Shown: piece by piece, positions 32,715-44,807 of the stretch
How positions within the stretch are numbered: the stretch's first letter is position 1
Layout of the letters: each line of letters starts with the position of its first letter
Assembly: GCA_033032175.1 (NCBI GenBank)
Contig: CM065318.1
Coordinates: 3,410,001 to 3,474,000 of the forward strand
Direction: 5' to 3'
Source of the DNA: Saturnia japonica
Lineage: Eukaryota > Arthropoda > Insecta > Lepidoptera > Saturniidae
Length of the DNA stretch: 64,000 bases
The notes under the pieces: generated by a model
Told to the model about the DNA's origin: nothing
The model's database searches: none
Seen by the model: only the letters and a program-made list of their open reading frames with translations
Position numbers and translations under genes: made by a program

Positions 32715-33280
32715 TAGCCCAGTCATATTAGGTAAAAAAAGGGGTCAACCTCGGAAAGAAAGATAATAAGCTGCAAATTGGTATGAACCTTTGTTTTGTC
32801 ATTCTAAATGTTGTCTCAAAAGTCACAATCGTTATCGTGTCCGCGTCTCAAGATATTCAAGGTCAAAGGTCACAAAAATCGGTTTTTCGCGAATATCTGG
32901 CTTCCTATCGGTTAAATGAGATTTGCATTTATTATAAAAGTTGTAGGCTATAAAATTCCCTACAACTTTTGTTTAAACTTTTTTTTCATACAACCAACCG
33001 TTTTGAAGGTAGAGCGCGAAGAGTGCACATCGTACAGTCATATACGGCCTAATGCAAGGTCAAGCGTGAGTTATGGTTATCAGTACGTTATAAAGTCAAT
33101 TATTTACTTGGAAATTATAATTATTAAACAATGCCTATTATTTATGTACTAACTATTAATTATTTATATTTAATTAAAGTAAGTAACTTGATTATTTATA
33201 TATAATTATTCATATTTAACTATTTAAGTATAAAATATTATTAATTCTGGATTATATATTTTAGTTTTATTTTAAGTTAA
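32715..33280 (+). repeat. Left inverted arm of the long-TIR element
   Basis: About 566 bp. A 78-codon open frame at 32916-33152 occurs with the same translation in the other arm; its lysine/isoleucine-rich, motif-free product suggests a chance frame. Confidence 0.8.
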
Positions 33281-33418
33281 AATGATAGTAAGTGTATATA
33301 TTTTACACATATTTTTATTTATTATTAAATACGGCATAATATACATTTGTCAAAATGTGAGTTCAAATATCAAAAGTATCTTTGTTGATTTTAATTGTAA
33401 TGAAATTGGAAATGGAAG

Positions 33419-34040
33419 CTAATTATCTTCTTCTTCTTCGTCGTCTTCTTCTTCTTGTCGCTCAAAAATGTTCGATTCATTGTCATCATCCTCATTATCT
33501 GTCATGTTCATCTCCAAACCTTCCAGAATATCGGGATCATATGTATTTTCTTCATCGGGATTACTTGGATACAGTGAAGCGTTGAGGCAAGCTTGTCCGT
33601 TGCACTGGCCGCAAGCTAAAGAACATTGTAGCCCTGATTTTCTGCATCCACAGCGGGAACCACAACCATTTTTGCAATTGCAAAATATTACGTTTAGTAG
33701 TTCGGCTGGTGCTGGAGGTAATAACGTTCGTATGGGCTCCAGGATTTCATTTTCAAGCATCCAGCCCCATTCTTGAGGTTCTAAGTCCTTCCCTAACCAC
33801 GTTTGAATCTGGTAGTAGACACGTTTTATGTGTTGATGAGCTGCTACACTTGTTGGTGGAAGTGTTGACAGGTTGTACAGGTTTATTTAGTTTTGTAAAT
33901 TTGATGAATTGCGTGTAGCGGAAATGATCAATGTTGTCCTCAGATTTTGGAGCATTATATAATGCCAACAAGATGCGCACTCCATTTTCTAATAATGTTG
34001 ATGAATAGAATGAATAGAAAAGGGCATAGGGTAGGGACAA
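33419..34040 (-). pseudogene. Fragment of an arthropod protein with a CXC-like cysteine cluster
   Basis: Two minus-strand frames, 34040-33753 and 33760-33419, form one interrupted gene end. The upstream piece has ENGVRILLALYNAP and IDHFRYTQFIKFTKLNKPVQP; the downstream frame has GWMLENEILEPIRTLLPPAP, then CNCKNGCGSRCGCRKSGLQC and CGQCNGQACLN, finishing in an acidic Glu/Asp-rich tail encoded by GAA/GAT repeats. A one-base shift separates them around 33880-33895; the codons in between continue the family pattern in the second frame. I recall many insect copies with the same layout (LPPTS, QxWLG, WGW, then a cysteine cluster), often repeat-associated, but not their function. The N-terminal part of the gene is absent. 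Confidence 0.7.
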
Positions 34041-34105
34041 GTATTTCCAGGTATATAAGTATTGAGAAATTTACGCGTTTTAAAGAAAAGATATATAATG
34101 TCGTG

Positions 34106-34662
34106 TTAACTTAAAATAAAACTAAAATATATAATCCAGAATTAATAATATTTTATACTTAAATAGTTAAATATGAATAATTATATATAAATAATCAAGT
34201 TACTTACTTTAATTAAATATAAATAATTAATAGTTAGTACATAAATAATAGGCATTGTTTAATAATTATAATTTCCAAGTAAATAATTGACTTTATAACG
34301 TACTGATAACCATAACTCACGCTTGACCTTGCATTAGGCCGTATATGACTGTACGATGTGCACTCTTCGCGCTCTACCTTCAAAACGGTTGGTTGTATGA
34401 AAAAAAAGTTTAAACAAAAGTTGTAGGGAATTTTATAGCCTACAACTTTTATAATAAATGCAAATCTCATTTAACCGATAGGAAGCCAGATATTCGCGAA
34501 AAACCGATTTTTGTGACCTTTGACCTTGAATATCTTGAGACGCGGACACAATAACGATTGTGACTTTTGAGACAACATTTAGAATAACAAAACAAAGGTT
34601 CATACCAATTTGCAGCTTATTATCTTTCATTCCGAGGTGAAAGCCCTAATATGACTGGGCTA
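34106..34662 (-). repeat. Right inverted arm of the long-TIR element
   Basis: Inverted copy of 32715-33280, differing at scattered single bases. A few bases outside the end, ATATGACT is repeated once more (34663-34670), resembling a partial duplicate of the terminus. Confidence 0.8.
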
Positions 34663-35766
34663 ATATGACTGTACTTATAGAAGAACCTGGTCTGGTATGA
34701 AATACCGTATAACCTTAAAGAGGATCCCCAATTTATTGACAGTTATTTTTGCTTTTGTCTAAATTGAGCGCCCAAAGTTAAGATCTGACTTCAGTTGCAT
34801 TCCAAGAAACTCGAGATTATCTGCTGCTTATAGGAAAACATTCGGAAAAGTGGTTGAACAGAGTCTGTTCAAATTGCCCCAGTCGGATACGAACCTAAGT
34901 TTCATATTCAAGCACTCGCCCATAGCATCTCTCAATACGGATTTCCTGTAAAGCAGCAGTCGTAAAATAACTAATATTTTTTACCCTAGGCACAGGTATA
35001 ATTTGTACGGTATGTTTTTATAAATTATACAATTTTTTTCATTGCCCGAAATAATATTTCAAAAACTTTCAAAAAACGTTTTAATAAGGACTAATGAATA
35101 CCAAAATAATATATAAATTTGAATATTTTTATGATTAAATCCACTGGATACACGTCCTTTAGGCCTAACTTCGTACTATTTTTTGTTATTTTCAAAGAGC
35201 GTTCTACTTAAATGTTTAGGCAACTAAAAATTAATATTCCTTGTTATTACATCTAATCCACTACACACAAAATGCCTCAAAATGATTGCAGAAACTGGTT
35301 CTAATAACGCAAGTTTAGATATTAAAATAAAAAACTCTACATGTACAGAACAAGTTCCTGCTAAAAACTCCAAAAACGCTCTTTCAGAAACAATGTTGCC
35401 AGTGCACATAACTCACGAATCCTGACACGTCATTATTTTTAATGTAAAAAAAATGAAATGTTAATTTTCTGACTAGCTTAGAATGATCTATTAACTTTAA
35501 ATACATGTTGCGTTACAATGGCGGGCAATATTCATCAAATCGTTGTCGGGATGTATTTGTAACGGTGATCATATCATTTATTATTGTCAATTATAATGGT
35601 AGATGCTGGCTTGACGTCCGTTGTTGTCCTATTGTGGATCCGCGGGAATATATCTTATGACATGTTTAATTTTTTAAAACATTCGTTCAATCAGACTTAT
35701 AGATTTTTTTTACAATGGCTAATTTTTTATTCCTTAAATTTACTGTTATGATATACATATATAGTA
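34663..35766. other. Sequence without recognised features
   Basis: AT-rich; no coding frame or repeat match supported. Confidence 0.35.
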
Positions 35767-36015
35767 CTAGAGATTTTCCCGCGCTTTCGCTCGCGATTCA
35801 AAAATGACAAATTTTCATACAAACTTTCATCCTCTTTTTCACCACCTTAGGGGTACAATTTGTCAAAATCTTTCCTTATTGCTCACCTACAGTGTAAAAG
35901 GTACAGTGTACAGATTTTTCAACTTAAGAATGGTAGCTGGGCAGGCGACCATTAGAAAATTCCCAACCACCATGCCATGGTTTCATCATAATTTTTCCTC
36001 CACCGTATGTTTCTG
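35767..36015 (-). mobile_element. Helitron-like 3' fragment
   Basis: CTAG at 35767 with inverted GC motif (TTTTCCCGCGCTTTCGCTCG) fits the 3' end of a minus-strand Helitron. The other end is undefined. Confidence 0.45.
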
Positions 36016-36137
36016 TTCCATATATATACATATTTAGTTTTCCTTATTTATACAGTATCTACTTATGCATTTCATTATTTGAAAGTCAACTTCGAAGTTG
36101 TTAATAGCTTTTGTCTGCAAGTACTGTTTTGTTATTA

Positions 36138-36323
36138 ACTAACCGTGCCCGCGGCTCCGGTCGCGTGGGCTACAGAATCATTGTTTATGAAGATATCGTG
36201 ATAATTTTTCTTTTTGATAGGGCCCAAGTATGTAAAACAAAAAAAAAGTTCAAAATCTATCCAGCAGTTTTTGCGTAATGCGCGCACAACGGCGGCAAAC
36301 CTCAATCATTTTATTTATATAGA
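36138..36323 (-). mobile_element. Helitron-like short copy (empty relative of 31950-32342)
   Basis: GTGCCCGCGGCTCCGGTCGC near the 3' end and a GA|T at 36322-36324 for the 5' TC. It shares its sequence with the copy at 31950 but lacks the 220-bp insertion. The terminus reads TTAG rather than CTAG on the minus strand. Confidence 0.55.
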
Positions 36324-36721
36324 TTTACTAGTGTACCTTATAGTCATTGTTTCAAAAATTTTTTTGTAACGAAGTTACTTAACCCGGAATGGGAATTAAC
36401 GACTTAAAAAACAAACACATACATATATAGGCTTTTCAAAACTATGACAGTCGTGGAATTGGCTCTGCTGTGTTATGATCAGATTTGTTTATTCATAATA
36501 AAAACTCCAACAAGATTGACATTGTGACAAATTATAAGATTACCGACAAAAAAGATTCTAAACAAATACATTTTTAATTATAGGAACTTATGTCATGATT
36601 TCACACGATGAACAGTTAAAAATAATCGATTAAAAAAGAGTAGGTACAAATAAATTTTGAAATGTAATAAGAGAAAAAACAAATTAACTTTAACAAATTA
36701 AAATATCAATGTATTCTACTT

Positions 36722-37061
36722 ACAGAGACAAATGGATTTATGTTTCTCAAGACTATTAACGAAGATGTCTAGATCTGACTTTCTAGATTCAGCATTATAG
36801 AATGATATAATTGTGATCAACCGAGAGAAAATCCCCAAAATTTGTTCGGTAATGATTTGTAGCGAATATATTAAAACGAGAAGCTCTGGGTAGTTTTAAA
36901 GGAACGGTCATAATAACTCTACTCAGTAGCTCAGGTGCATCCAAGATTCCGTTTATCACTTTGTACAAGAATGTGAGATCGAGCAACCTTCTACGATCCT
37001 TTAAAGAGTTTAAATTAAAATACTGAAGTGTGTCTTGGTATGTAAGCAGTTTTTTTCCCAA
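36722..37061 (-). pseudogene. CR1-like LINE, C-terminal end of reverse transcriptase ORF
   Basis: Minus-strand product has LTYQDTLQYFNLNSLKDRR, then LLDLTFLYKVINGILDAPEL and an FATNHYRTNFG block, the RR.LLDL.FLYK..NG pattern at the C-terminus of many insect LINEs. After a stop at 36795 another frame continues with ESRKSDLDIFVNSLEKHKS, indicating a one- or two-base frameshift. No RT catalytic region is present, so this is a 5'-truncated copy. Confidence 0.8.
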
Positions 37062-37139
37062 ATGAAAATGACATCAAACGCAACAAGAACGTCTTTTTAT
37101 CTTGTTTAAATAAATGTCATAAGGTGGGTTCTATACGAT

Positions 37140-37255
37140 ACTACAATATTCCAAACCGCTGCGCACGGCGGTATGAGTGACTGGCTGTTGTATATAGTAC
37201 GAGTAGTCGATGATTCGAGTCTCGCTAATTTTGGATTTTTTATATAATCCGCGAT
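37140..37255 (+). repeat. Possible tRNA-like SINE remnant
   Basis: Carries GGTATGAGTGACTGGCTG (A-box-like) and GTCGATGATTCGAGTCTCGC (B-box-like), and TAATTTTGGATTTTTTATA, which resembles 402-418. Weak assignment. Confidence 0.3.
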
Positions 37256-38689
37256 AGTAGAAACGCTTAAGTAAACATCAAAATATTTATCTAATTTCGC
37301 AATTGATTGATAAGTCTATACGAAACACTATCGACATGCCTCGATATATTTTATAAACTAACACGATTGTGTCCTAGTTGCGAATAGTGAATCGTTGACC
37401 CACTACACTATTCCGATAACATAACTGTGTCAAATTTTTCATGTCGAGACGATTTTACTTCTAGAAATAGAACGTTCAATATCAAATTGTAATTCTTTCG
37501 TTGGCTAGAATCATAATAGTATTCCGCTTCTATCGGACCTATTTCATGTTGAACAAATTTCGAGAAAAATATACCTCTTCACCCAATGTAAGTCGATTTG
37601 TTAACTGAAGTCTTAGACTGAAATCTATAGAGCGAACCTAGCCTTATTAGCTCAAACTTCGCTAAGTATTTACTGAGCACAGTCTTAGGTTTCGAATTTA
37701 TAGTCGAGTTACGCTAAGTTGAGGAAATGTCTGGAAACTTTCAATTAACGTTTCGATACCGCATCAGGACCGTAAAAATTTATTCAACTCAAACAAATAA
37801 TTTTATCACGAATGATGTATAGACAAATAAAAAAGGTAACTTGCTTTAAAATAAAAATGACAGATTATTCGTATATAAAATTAAAAAAAAACAGTGAAGT
37901 TTGAAACCAATAACAAAACGTTTGTTTCGCTTATCAACATGTAAATATATTCTTTGGTTATGAACTTGATCATTGTAATTTCTAACGCTATTTGTATTTG
38001 CAACGTCGATTCGCTTGAAATAGTTTTGTTGAATTAAACAAACAACTGCAAACGGCAAAAATCACAAAACAGGTACAAACATAGTACGTAATAGAAACAG
38101 TCATTTCTATGTAGTATAAGCCAATGAGAATCGAGCAATACAGATAATTTAAAAACTATATAAAATCACTGTTAGGTCACTATTATGCTATACAATTTTT
38201 TCAATCGTTTAATACGTAAGTTTTCCGTAAGTCGTCGAATTCGATGACTTGAACATTACTCAGGCGGAGCGGGGCAAATGCTAATAAAAATAAATAATGC
38301 TAATAAATGCGACTATAAATTTGAATTTCGGAACTTAAGGCTGAGATAAGTCTGCGTAGGCTCTAGATATAGATTTCAGCCCTAAAGTCTTCACGATCCG
38401 AGAGCACGAGCACGACTTCAATTTTTGCCTGCTTATAACGGGCATGTCGCTATACGGGCATGTTGCTATCGCGTCCAGTCAATAAGTATGAATACTAAGT
38501 TATTAATTAGTACGGCTTCCATAATCACTTCGACACGTTTCTCTGACTTATATTAATAACTCGGCTCCCGGAGATGACATATATGCCAATTTTACGTACA
38601 TTTTTGGTGTTAAATTGTACCTATTAGTAACTACTATATTAAAAGCATGGTCCTAGTAACATTTTTTTCCTGTAATTATTTTTTTTACC
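37256..38689. other. AT-rich sequence, nothing recognised
   Basis: No repeat match or coding frame supported. Confidence 0.35.
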
Positions 38690-38876
38690 TATTTATTGAA
38701 GAATGCTATATAACTTCACACTATGACTGTAAACAGCGGAGCAGTACAATTAACGTGAAGCAATTTCTCAAGCTATAGGCAAGTACGGGAAGTGAAATCA
38801 ACGACAGCCTACACGGGTGCACGATCGTATAAATGTAACACGGGTGAAACCATGGGCACATCTGGTATAGAATTAA
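38690..38876 (+). mobile_element. Degenerate Helitron-like 3' part
   Basis: CTATTTATTGAAGAATGCTA, AAGCTATAGGCAAGTACGGG and AACACGGGTGAAACCATGGG match the 60930-61158 copy. The terminus is decayed. Confidence 0.5.
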
Positions 38877-39549
38877 ATAATGTAAAACGTATGTATTTGA
38901 AAAAATTAAATGCTAATTATGTATTTTGATCATTTATAATTTGACAGATAATAATTATAACCCTTTTCATGGTTTGTATTACTTTAAATAAGACGTTCAT
39001 GAGTTCGGACGCAATGCTATTTACATAAACGTATAGGCTATATATGACTGTATATAAATAGTATAAATATATTAATCATGTTATCAAAAGATTATCAGAG
39101 TTCATGATCATGTGAAGTTCAAGAACCATGAATACTGAATAGACGTTATTTTGAGAAACAATAGAATCGTACAAAATAATAAGTATATATTATTAAAGAT
39201 TTCCGTCTTCGAGCACGTCTGCCCATAATAATGCCTAAAATCGGTTTGATGGTATTGTTTCGTAAAGTTTTTATTCTATTTCTACCGTTTTTTATCACAT
39301 CTGTATCTAATCTATTATACTATTATAAAGAGGTACTTACAAGTTTGTGAATATTTTGTATTACGTAATCTCTGGGTCACTCCTGTGAATATGATCCCAA
39401 AGAAACCGAACTTGGAAGCTTTTTTACATAATAATTATGTTTTTGTTGTGATATTATTACTTTTTGAAAAGCTGCACAGCATCATCTATTGGTGAGCGAA
39501 TGGGAACGCCGCGCTGTTGTAGTTAACCTCATGAGTATGGCTTTGCACA

Positions 39550-39744
39550 ATGCCATCCTAACCCGACCATTGCCATTTAACTTAGACTCCCCAAAATATT
39601 GACATTGTCACTCAATGAAAAGTGACAGCAAGTGATGTAGATAATACTCATTGTTTAGGTTCATGAATACTGCAAATGTCAAACAAATAATAATCTATGA
39701 TCAAAAAGTCGCTGGTCGAATTTCGAGCTTAGGGCGATCACTAG
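39550..39744 (+). mobile_element. Helitron-like element, GCGATCGCTAG subfamily, copy 2 (5' truncated)
   Basis: Ends TTAGGGCGATCACTAG before T and parallels 16040-16235 (GATGTAGATAATACTCATTG, AGGTTCATGAATACTGC). Confidence 0.65.
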
Positions 39745-40815
39745 TATGATTAATGATCTACCGTGATGCCAAATTTCCAGTTTCTGAGACGCCTAGAAGG
39801 TCAAGATATTTCATGAGTTAGTCGCTGATAAAAATGCTACTCTGAAGACCCTAATAACTCAAGGTTTATTCGTGTTTGGGATTCTATGTTTTCAAGGTAC
39901 TTTTATTAAACATACAAAATTGAATGTGTGTAGCGAATACTTTTTTGCCTTACTGAGGGGTCGACAGTATCTCGAAATGGATCATGTACATTGTACAGCA
40001 CTGGCCGATGTGTGTCACTCTTTTCTTTTCCGAACTTGGCTAACACACTACCGTGTCTAGATTTTCCTGATCCACGGGAAATACGTGCCTTATTTTTCAC
40101 TAATATAATATAAAGACTACGTTATTTTTACTTTAATCGATTTTTAAATTGTATTTACTGCCTATTGCCCGCGATATCATAATAACTTTTCCATTAAAAA
40201 CTATTTCGATCTAGCAACTTTCATGGCGACTGATCAAACGGTGTTAGAGTTTTATCTATTTCATATTATACCTACATCCATTTTTATATTCTAGTCTCGA
40301 AAGCATATTCCATAACAATCAATGTTTTTTTTAATGTTTGTCTTTATTGGATGGTTTCTCAAACCGTTCATCCGATTGCGATGAAACTTTGGTGATTTGC
40401 GCACAGACTGTGCGTTAACTGTACATTGTGCGCGATAATGAAAATTCATTTGCAAAAAGTATATACGACAAAATATAATCCATTGAAATTAGCGCATGCA
40501 AAAATACAGGAAACGCTGGACCACAAATTCGGTTGTCCGTTCGGAAAGCAATCAGAACAATAAATAACTTTTGAAGCACGACCGAGGGCCAATTCGACCC
40601 GAACTCGCCTACCGCAATCATGTGTAATTTAGAACAATAACGCTGTATCAATAATGAAATAAATTACATCCATACTAGGGCTGTCCGGATCTTAACTGAC
40701 CACAGCTTGTCCTTAGAACTTTTCATTTCTTTTATGCAATTTGAAAACGATTTTGTCCGACTGGATCGCGAAAACCATTCGCTAGGGTTAACTCTCGCTA
40801 TAGACGTTTGCTTAT

Positions 40816-41390
40816 TCCCGGTTCACATTATTCCAGTCTAGGGATCAAATTCAGCGCAAGAGTGGAATGGCGATTATCCACATTATTCCAGTCATTTAGA
40901 AACCGTTAAAGTGTCAAAACTACTGTGACAATTATTTCAAGAAGAAGGCAGTTAAAAAGTATTTAAACGTGCTTAATTGTTACTGTTAGAAGTATTTATT
41001 GGATGAAGTTGAAAGGGACTAAAAAAAGAAACGGATTTATAATATTATGAAGTTATAACCCATAAAGACATAAGACAAATATGTTCTCTATATATAGTAA
41101 CAAACTGTAGAGTTTGATCTTTTGTTAACTTTTTCACCGGTGTTGCGATAAAAAAAACAACATATTCACAGGAAATAATACTACCTGTTAACTGTATGTC
41201 GTATCTGCTAGCACTGGACTGGACATCTATACGATTCCAGTTGCGTTGGGATGGGCACGCTTGATTGAAAAGTAAACCAATAATCCAGTTATTGGACTGG
41301 ATTTCCCACTGGATCCAGTGCATTCCAGTGACAGTTTAAATTGTTCCAGTTGCAATCCATCGCTGGATTTAATCACTGGACTGTAATGTA
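40816..41390. repeat. CCAGT/ACTGG-dense stretch
   Basis: CCAGT or its complement recurs about a dozen times, most densely in 41210-41390 (ACTGGACTGGACA, CCACTGGATCCAGTGCATTCC, CACTGGACTG), with GGTTCACATTATTCCAGTC at 40820. It looks like a decayed repeat-rich element or MITE with sub-terminal binding repeats. No coding frame of interest. Boundaries are guesses. Confidence 0.4.
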
Positions 41391-41751
41391 AGTAGTACTT
41401 ATGTTTCTCGGATGAACTATTTTGATCACAACCAAAATAACATTAAAAAAATACACGTAAATTCGTTAAAATAAAACAAAATTAGGGTGCCACTTTGTAA
41501 ACTATAGTGCGTAAGTCTTGGTCACAGTTCATATCCAGTTGTTTGCTTTACCCATAAATCTCTTTTTAATAAATTGACAACCCTACGGTGTTTGTCTTTA
41601 ATTCACTCCAACTTCGACTTTGAATTTAATAAAACTCCAGCACTTAACCCGTATTTATATTTTTATAAGAAATTTTTATGTAAATAATGTTATAAATAAA
41701 AACAATAATAATACAAGGAAAATTTGATTCTTGTTATATAACTAGCTGTGC

Positions 41752-42035
41752 CCCACGGTTTCACCCGTGTTAATTTTATCCGACAAATACCACGCCGCCA
41801 ACGCACCCGTGTAGCATATTATCATAATAAATTGTTCTCATTTTCCGCAAGTAAAATTTTTTTTTTTCATTATTTCCTAAACGATGTGTTTAAATAACAT
41901 ACTATAAACGGCAAAGTTTAACATATAAAATTGTCTTCATGATGAAGTAACTTTTGTTCGTAAGAATAATATGCCATGTCTAAAAATAATGCTCATAAAT
42001 TATCATCACAACCATAAATAAATTATATCATGGTT
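41752..42035 (-). mobile_element. Helitron-like element, 3' half
   Basis: CTAG at 41752-41755 followed by CTGTGCCCCACGGTTTCACC, the inverted version of the ends at 43548 and 60789. AATAATATGCCATGTCTAAA matches those copies too. The 5' part is missing. Confidence 0.65.
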
Positions 42036-42109
42036 TAGATAATGTTGAAAAACTTTTCTTAGTGCTTATTTTAATTAACACTGATCAAGTTAATGCTAAA
42101 AGATATTTT

Positions 42110-42500
42110 CTACCAGCAAACAAACACGGTAAAAAATCTTTGACTTGGTATGTGTTTCTGAGACGTGGTCGCTGGGCCTCATAAGGAAGCTCAAGGTCTC
42201 TCAAAGGGCAACGGATCATATCAAAAAGGAGAAGATCCGCAAAAGAGCCTAAGTCACCTACATAGTCATAAGAATTGCTAAACGTAAGCGGCAGTGGACG
42301 AGGCACGTAGATCGTACAACTCTCTAAAGAATTCTCGAGCGGTGAGCTCCTACCGGAAGACGCAGCGTGGTGCAGACATGCCACAAGGTGGACTGACGAC
42401 TTAGTGAAGGTTGCAGAAAGTCCATGAATATGCACAGCGCAGGACTGATTATTGTAGTAATCTTTGTGAAAAGTGTACTTCTTTCGGCTGAGATGATGAT
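42110..42500 (+). mobile_element. RTE-type LINE C-terminal fragment
   Basis: GAGACGTGGTCGCTGGGCCT, AGGAAGCTCAAGGTCTCTCA, TAAGCGGCAGTGGACGAGGC and CACAAGGTGGACTGACGACT correspond to the better-preserved copy at 58575-59095, which encodes the ETWSLTVG..RKLKV block. Frames are broken by indels. Confidence 0.7.
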
Positions 42501-42644
42501 GAGAATCTAACGGTAATATGATCAAAAACCTAATAGGTGATGATCTATATAAATGAGTAAATACTAAAATATAAGTATCTTGTATGTTCGAAGTACATAA
42601 AATAAATAAATAGAGCTCTAAATAAATATAACAAATGATAAAAA

Positions 42645-42891
42645 AACATACCATCACGCATATATTCCCCGAAGTACTATAATGTACACCCACAGTTCGC
42701 CGAGTATGTTTTTAGGCCCCATGTAATATAGGGGGCGAGCCTATTGCCATTAATCGGGCACGAAAACCAAACTCCGAGCTGCTACTGAGAAATTCATTGG
42801 AAAAACCCAATAACACTTTGCTCGACCTGGGATTCGAACCTAAGACCTCGATCATAGCAGTCGCGCTTACGACCACTAGGCTAACGAGGCA
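42645..42891 (-). mobile_element. tRNA-derived SINE, copy 2 (most complete)
   Basis: On the minus strand it begins GCCTCGTTAGCCTAGTGGTC (A-box) and has CCCAGGTCGAGCAAAG after the B-box GGTTCGAATCCC, then a tRNA-unrelated body and an AT-rich tail. Related to copies at 11985, 49393 and 61709. The head resembles a tRNA but lacks the full cloverleaf spacing needed for a gene call. Confidence 0.82.
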
Positions 42892-42933
42892 ATTTATAAC
42901 AAATAATGTTAGATACTATATTAATAAAATAAA

Positions 42934-43548
42934 TCTATACTAATACAATAAAGCGGAAAAGGTTTTTTGTTTGTTTGTTTAAACACGCTAATATATATAT
43001 ATTATCTACGCTAATATGTATATACTATCTAACATTAGGTTACAACTCTCAGCTAGCCTTAAATATTGTTTTTTTTTTTTTACGTAAGTCGGAAGTCGAC
43101 GCCCTCCCGAACTGCTTTATCCGCGTGCGCGGCATTATCGTTAATGATACGAAAATACAATGTTCTACAAAAATATTGGTCCTTAGTATATCTAACAAAA
43201 AGTCAGCGATAGCATATGCCTATCTCTTATACATAATCCACAATAAGGTATTTTGTGACAAAGATTTGTTTAAAATGAAAAAGTGATTTATAAGCATTAT
43301 TTTTAGACATGGCATATTAATCCTTACGAACAAAAGTTACGTCATTATAAAGGCAATTTTATGAAGTTAAATTTTGCTCTTGATAGTATGATAATTGGAC
43401 ACTTAATTTAGGAGATAATGAATAATTAAAATAATTTATACTTCCGCGAAGAACAATTATGATAGACTACACAGGTGCGTTGGCGGCGCGGCGCAGTGTT
43501 TGTCGGATAACATTAACACGGGTCAAACCGTTGGACACAGTTACTTAG
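42934..43548 (+). mobile_element. Helitron-like element, copy A of the 600-bp subfamily
   Basis: Starts TCTATACTAATACAATAAAG after A. Parallel to 60174-60789 throughout (AACATTAGGTTACAACTCTC, CCCGAACTGCTTTATCCGCG, ATGCCTATCTCTTATACATA). The end is slightly decayed (CACAGTTACTTAG). A short open frame inside is not a gene. Confidence 0.7.
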
Positions 43549-44560
43549 TACCTTTAAAATACGAACAGAAATTCTAAATATATATTCATATTGTTTGTTT
43601 ATTATAGTGTTGACAAAAGTTTTAGTGTATTAAGGAAGTAAATAATAAAAATATAACATTAAACTATCTAATGTCAGCCATTGTTACAGGAGTTTGTCAG
43701 CAAATGTCGATATACACAAGGAAAAATTATATTTTTTAAAATATTTATGAACAAAAAAAAAATTGGCATTTTAGAAATTGTACTACGTGAATAGTCACAC
43801 TTCATGTTATGTGATGTATAACATCGATTATCTTCACCACAATAAAACGAAGTTTTTAATAAACAACTTCATGGTCTTCACATTTTTGATAGTGTGCATG
43901 CGCGCGCACATCGTTAATCGTAAAAATTAACACTCATAATATACACTCTCATAAATGTTTGCTATGATAGAAAAAAAACGAAGCTACATTAGTTCTTTGC
44001 ATAGCTAAAATAATCATTAAATAACTTCTACATAGACTCAGTAAAATCCAAGCCGATTGAACTTATCGCCAAAAAAAAACGAAGGAACAATAAAATTACG
44101 CTGTCTCCGCTGATCCGACCAACCCATTGTCTCAATCGCTTCGCACATGTTTACGATAAAAACATAAATAAAACTAAGAAATCCCAACGACCCAATCGTA
44201 AAACCTGAGGTAAAAAATTCATACAAAGCAATAAACAACATTGTATGACCATAAATAACAATGTGTTCTACAAGCCAAGCTATTTGGAATTAAAACTTCT
44301 ATCACATTTTCGATAGACCTCTCTGAAGTGCACGACGACGGCGCGAGAGGAACGGAGGACATAATTTAGAGTAATTTACGGAACTGCTCGCATTAATATA
44401 ACTCTCATAAAGAGTAAACGAAATGGTCAGACTAAGTTTTTTTAAATATTTTTTTGCGGCAAAGCCATTATAATATGTTCGTTAACTCTTCATCAAAATT
44501 AATGATTTAAAACATCATTTTAAAGTTTGTTTTCCGCTATTAGCGAAAAAAACGCACACG
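43549..44560. other. AT-rich sequence, nothing recognised
   Basis: A few bases around 44580-44660 resemble an inverted Helitron fragment (CCGTACTTGCCTATAGCC). Nothing else supported. Confidence 0.35.
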
Positions 44561-44807
44561 TGTTACCAACCTATTTTTCCTCACTTTCCGTACTTGCCTA
44601 TAGCCTTCCAGACAGATTAACGTTTATGGTTTTTGCTTTGCTCTTTAGAGACGTAGCGTGATGTTATGCTTATGAATCCTCAATACATCTATACTCTACA
44701 CAATTAATACAATTGAAATGTGTGTTTGTAATGTCAAAATAACACAGTTTTTTTATTAAATGTATATGAAAGTAATATACAATGCATATAACAAAAACAC
44801 CAATTTT

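Larger units (their letters stand above)
32715..34662. mobile_element. DNA-transposon-like element with ~560-bp inverted repeats
   Basis: The left arm 32715-33280 and right arm 34106-34662 are inverted copies differing at only a few sites by eye; each begins TAGCCCAGTCATATTAGG at its outer end. TA flanks both ends and could be a 2-bp target duplication. The ~825-bp core holds a broken cysteine-cluster gene on the minus strand. Arms this long and this similar point to recent mobilisation or gene conversion. No transposase catalytic motif is visible, so it is likely non-autonomous or of a type I do not recognise. Confidence 0.8.

Noticed and set aside
32916..33152. 78-codon open frame found with identical translation again at 34234-34470
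   Set aside because: It is duplicated only because it lies in the inverted arms; the product has no motif, so it is treated as a chance frame.
42085..42693. 202-codon minus-strand open frame
   Set aside because: It is antisense to an RTE-type LINE fragment and runs into a SINE; no protein motif.
42835..42891. tRNA-like sequence with A- and B-box
   Set aside because: It is the head of a repeated SINE; four diverged copies share a non-tRNA body, so it is not called as a tRNA gene.
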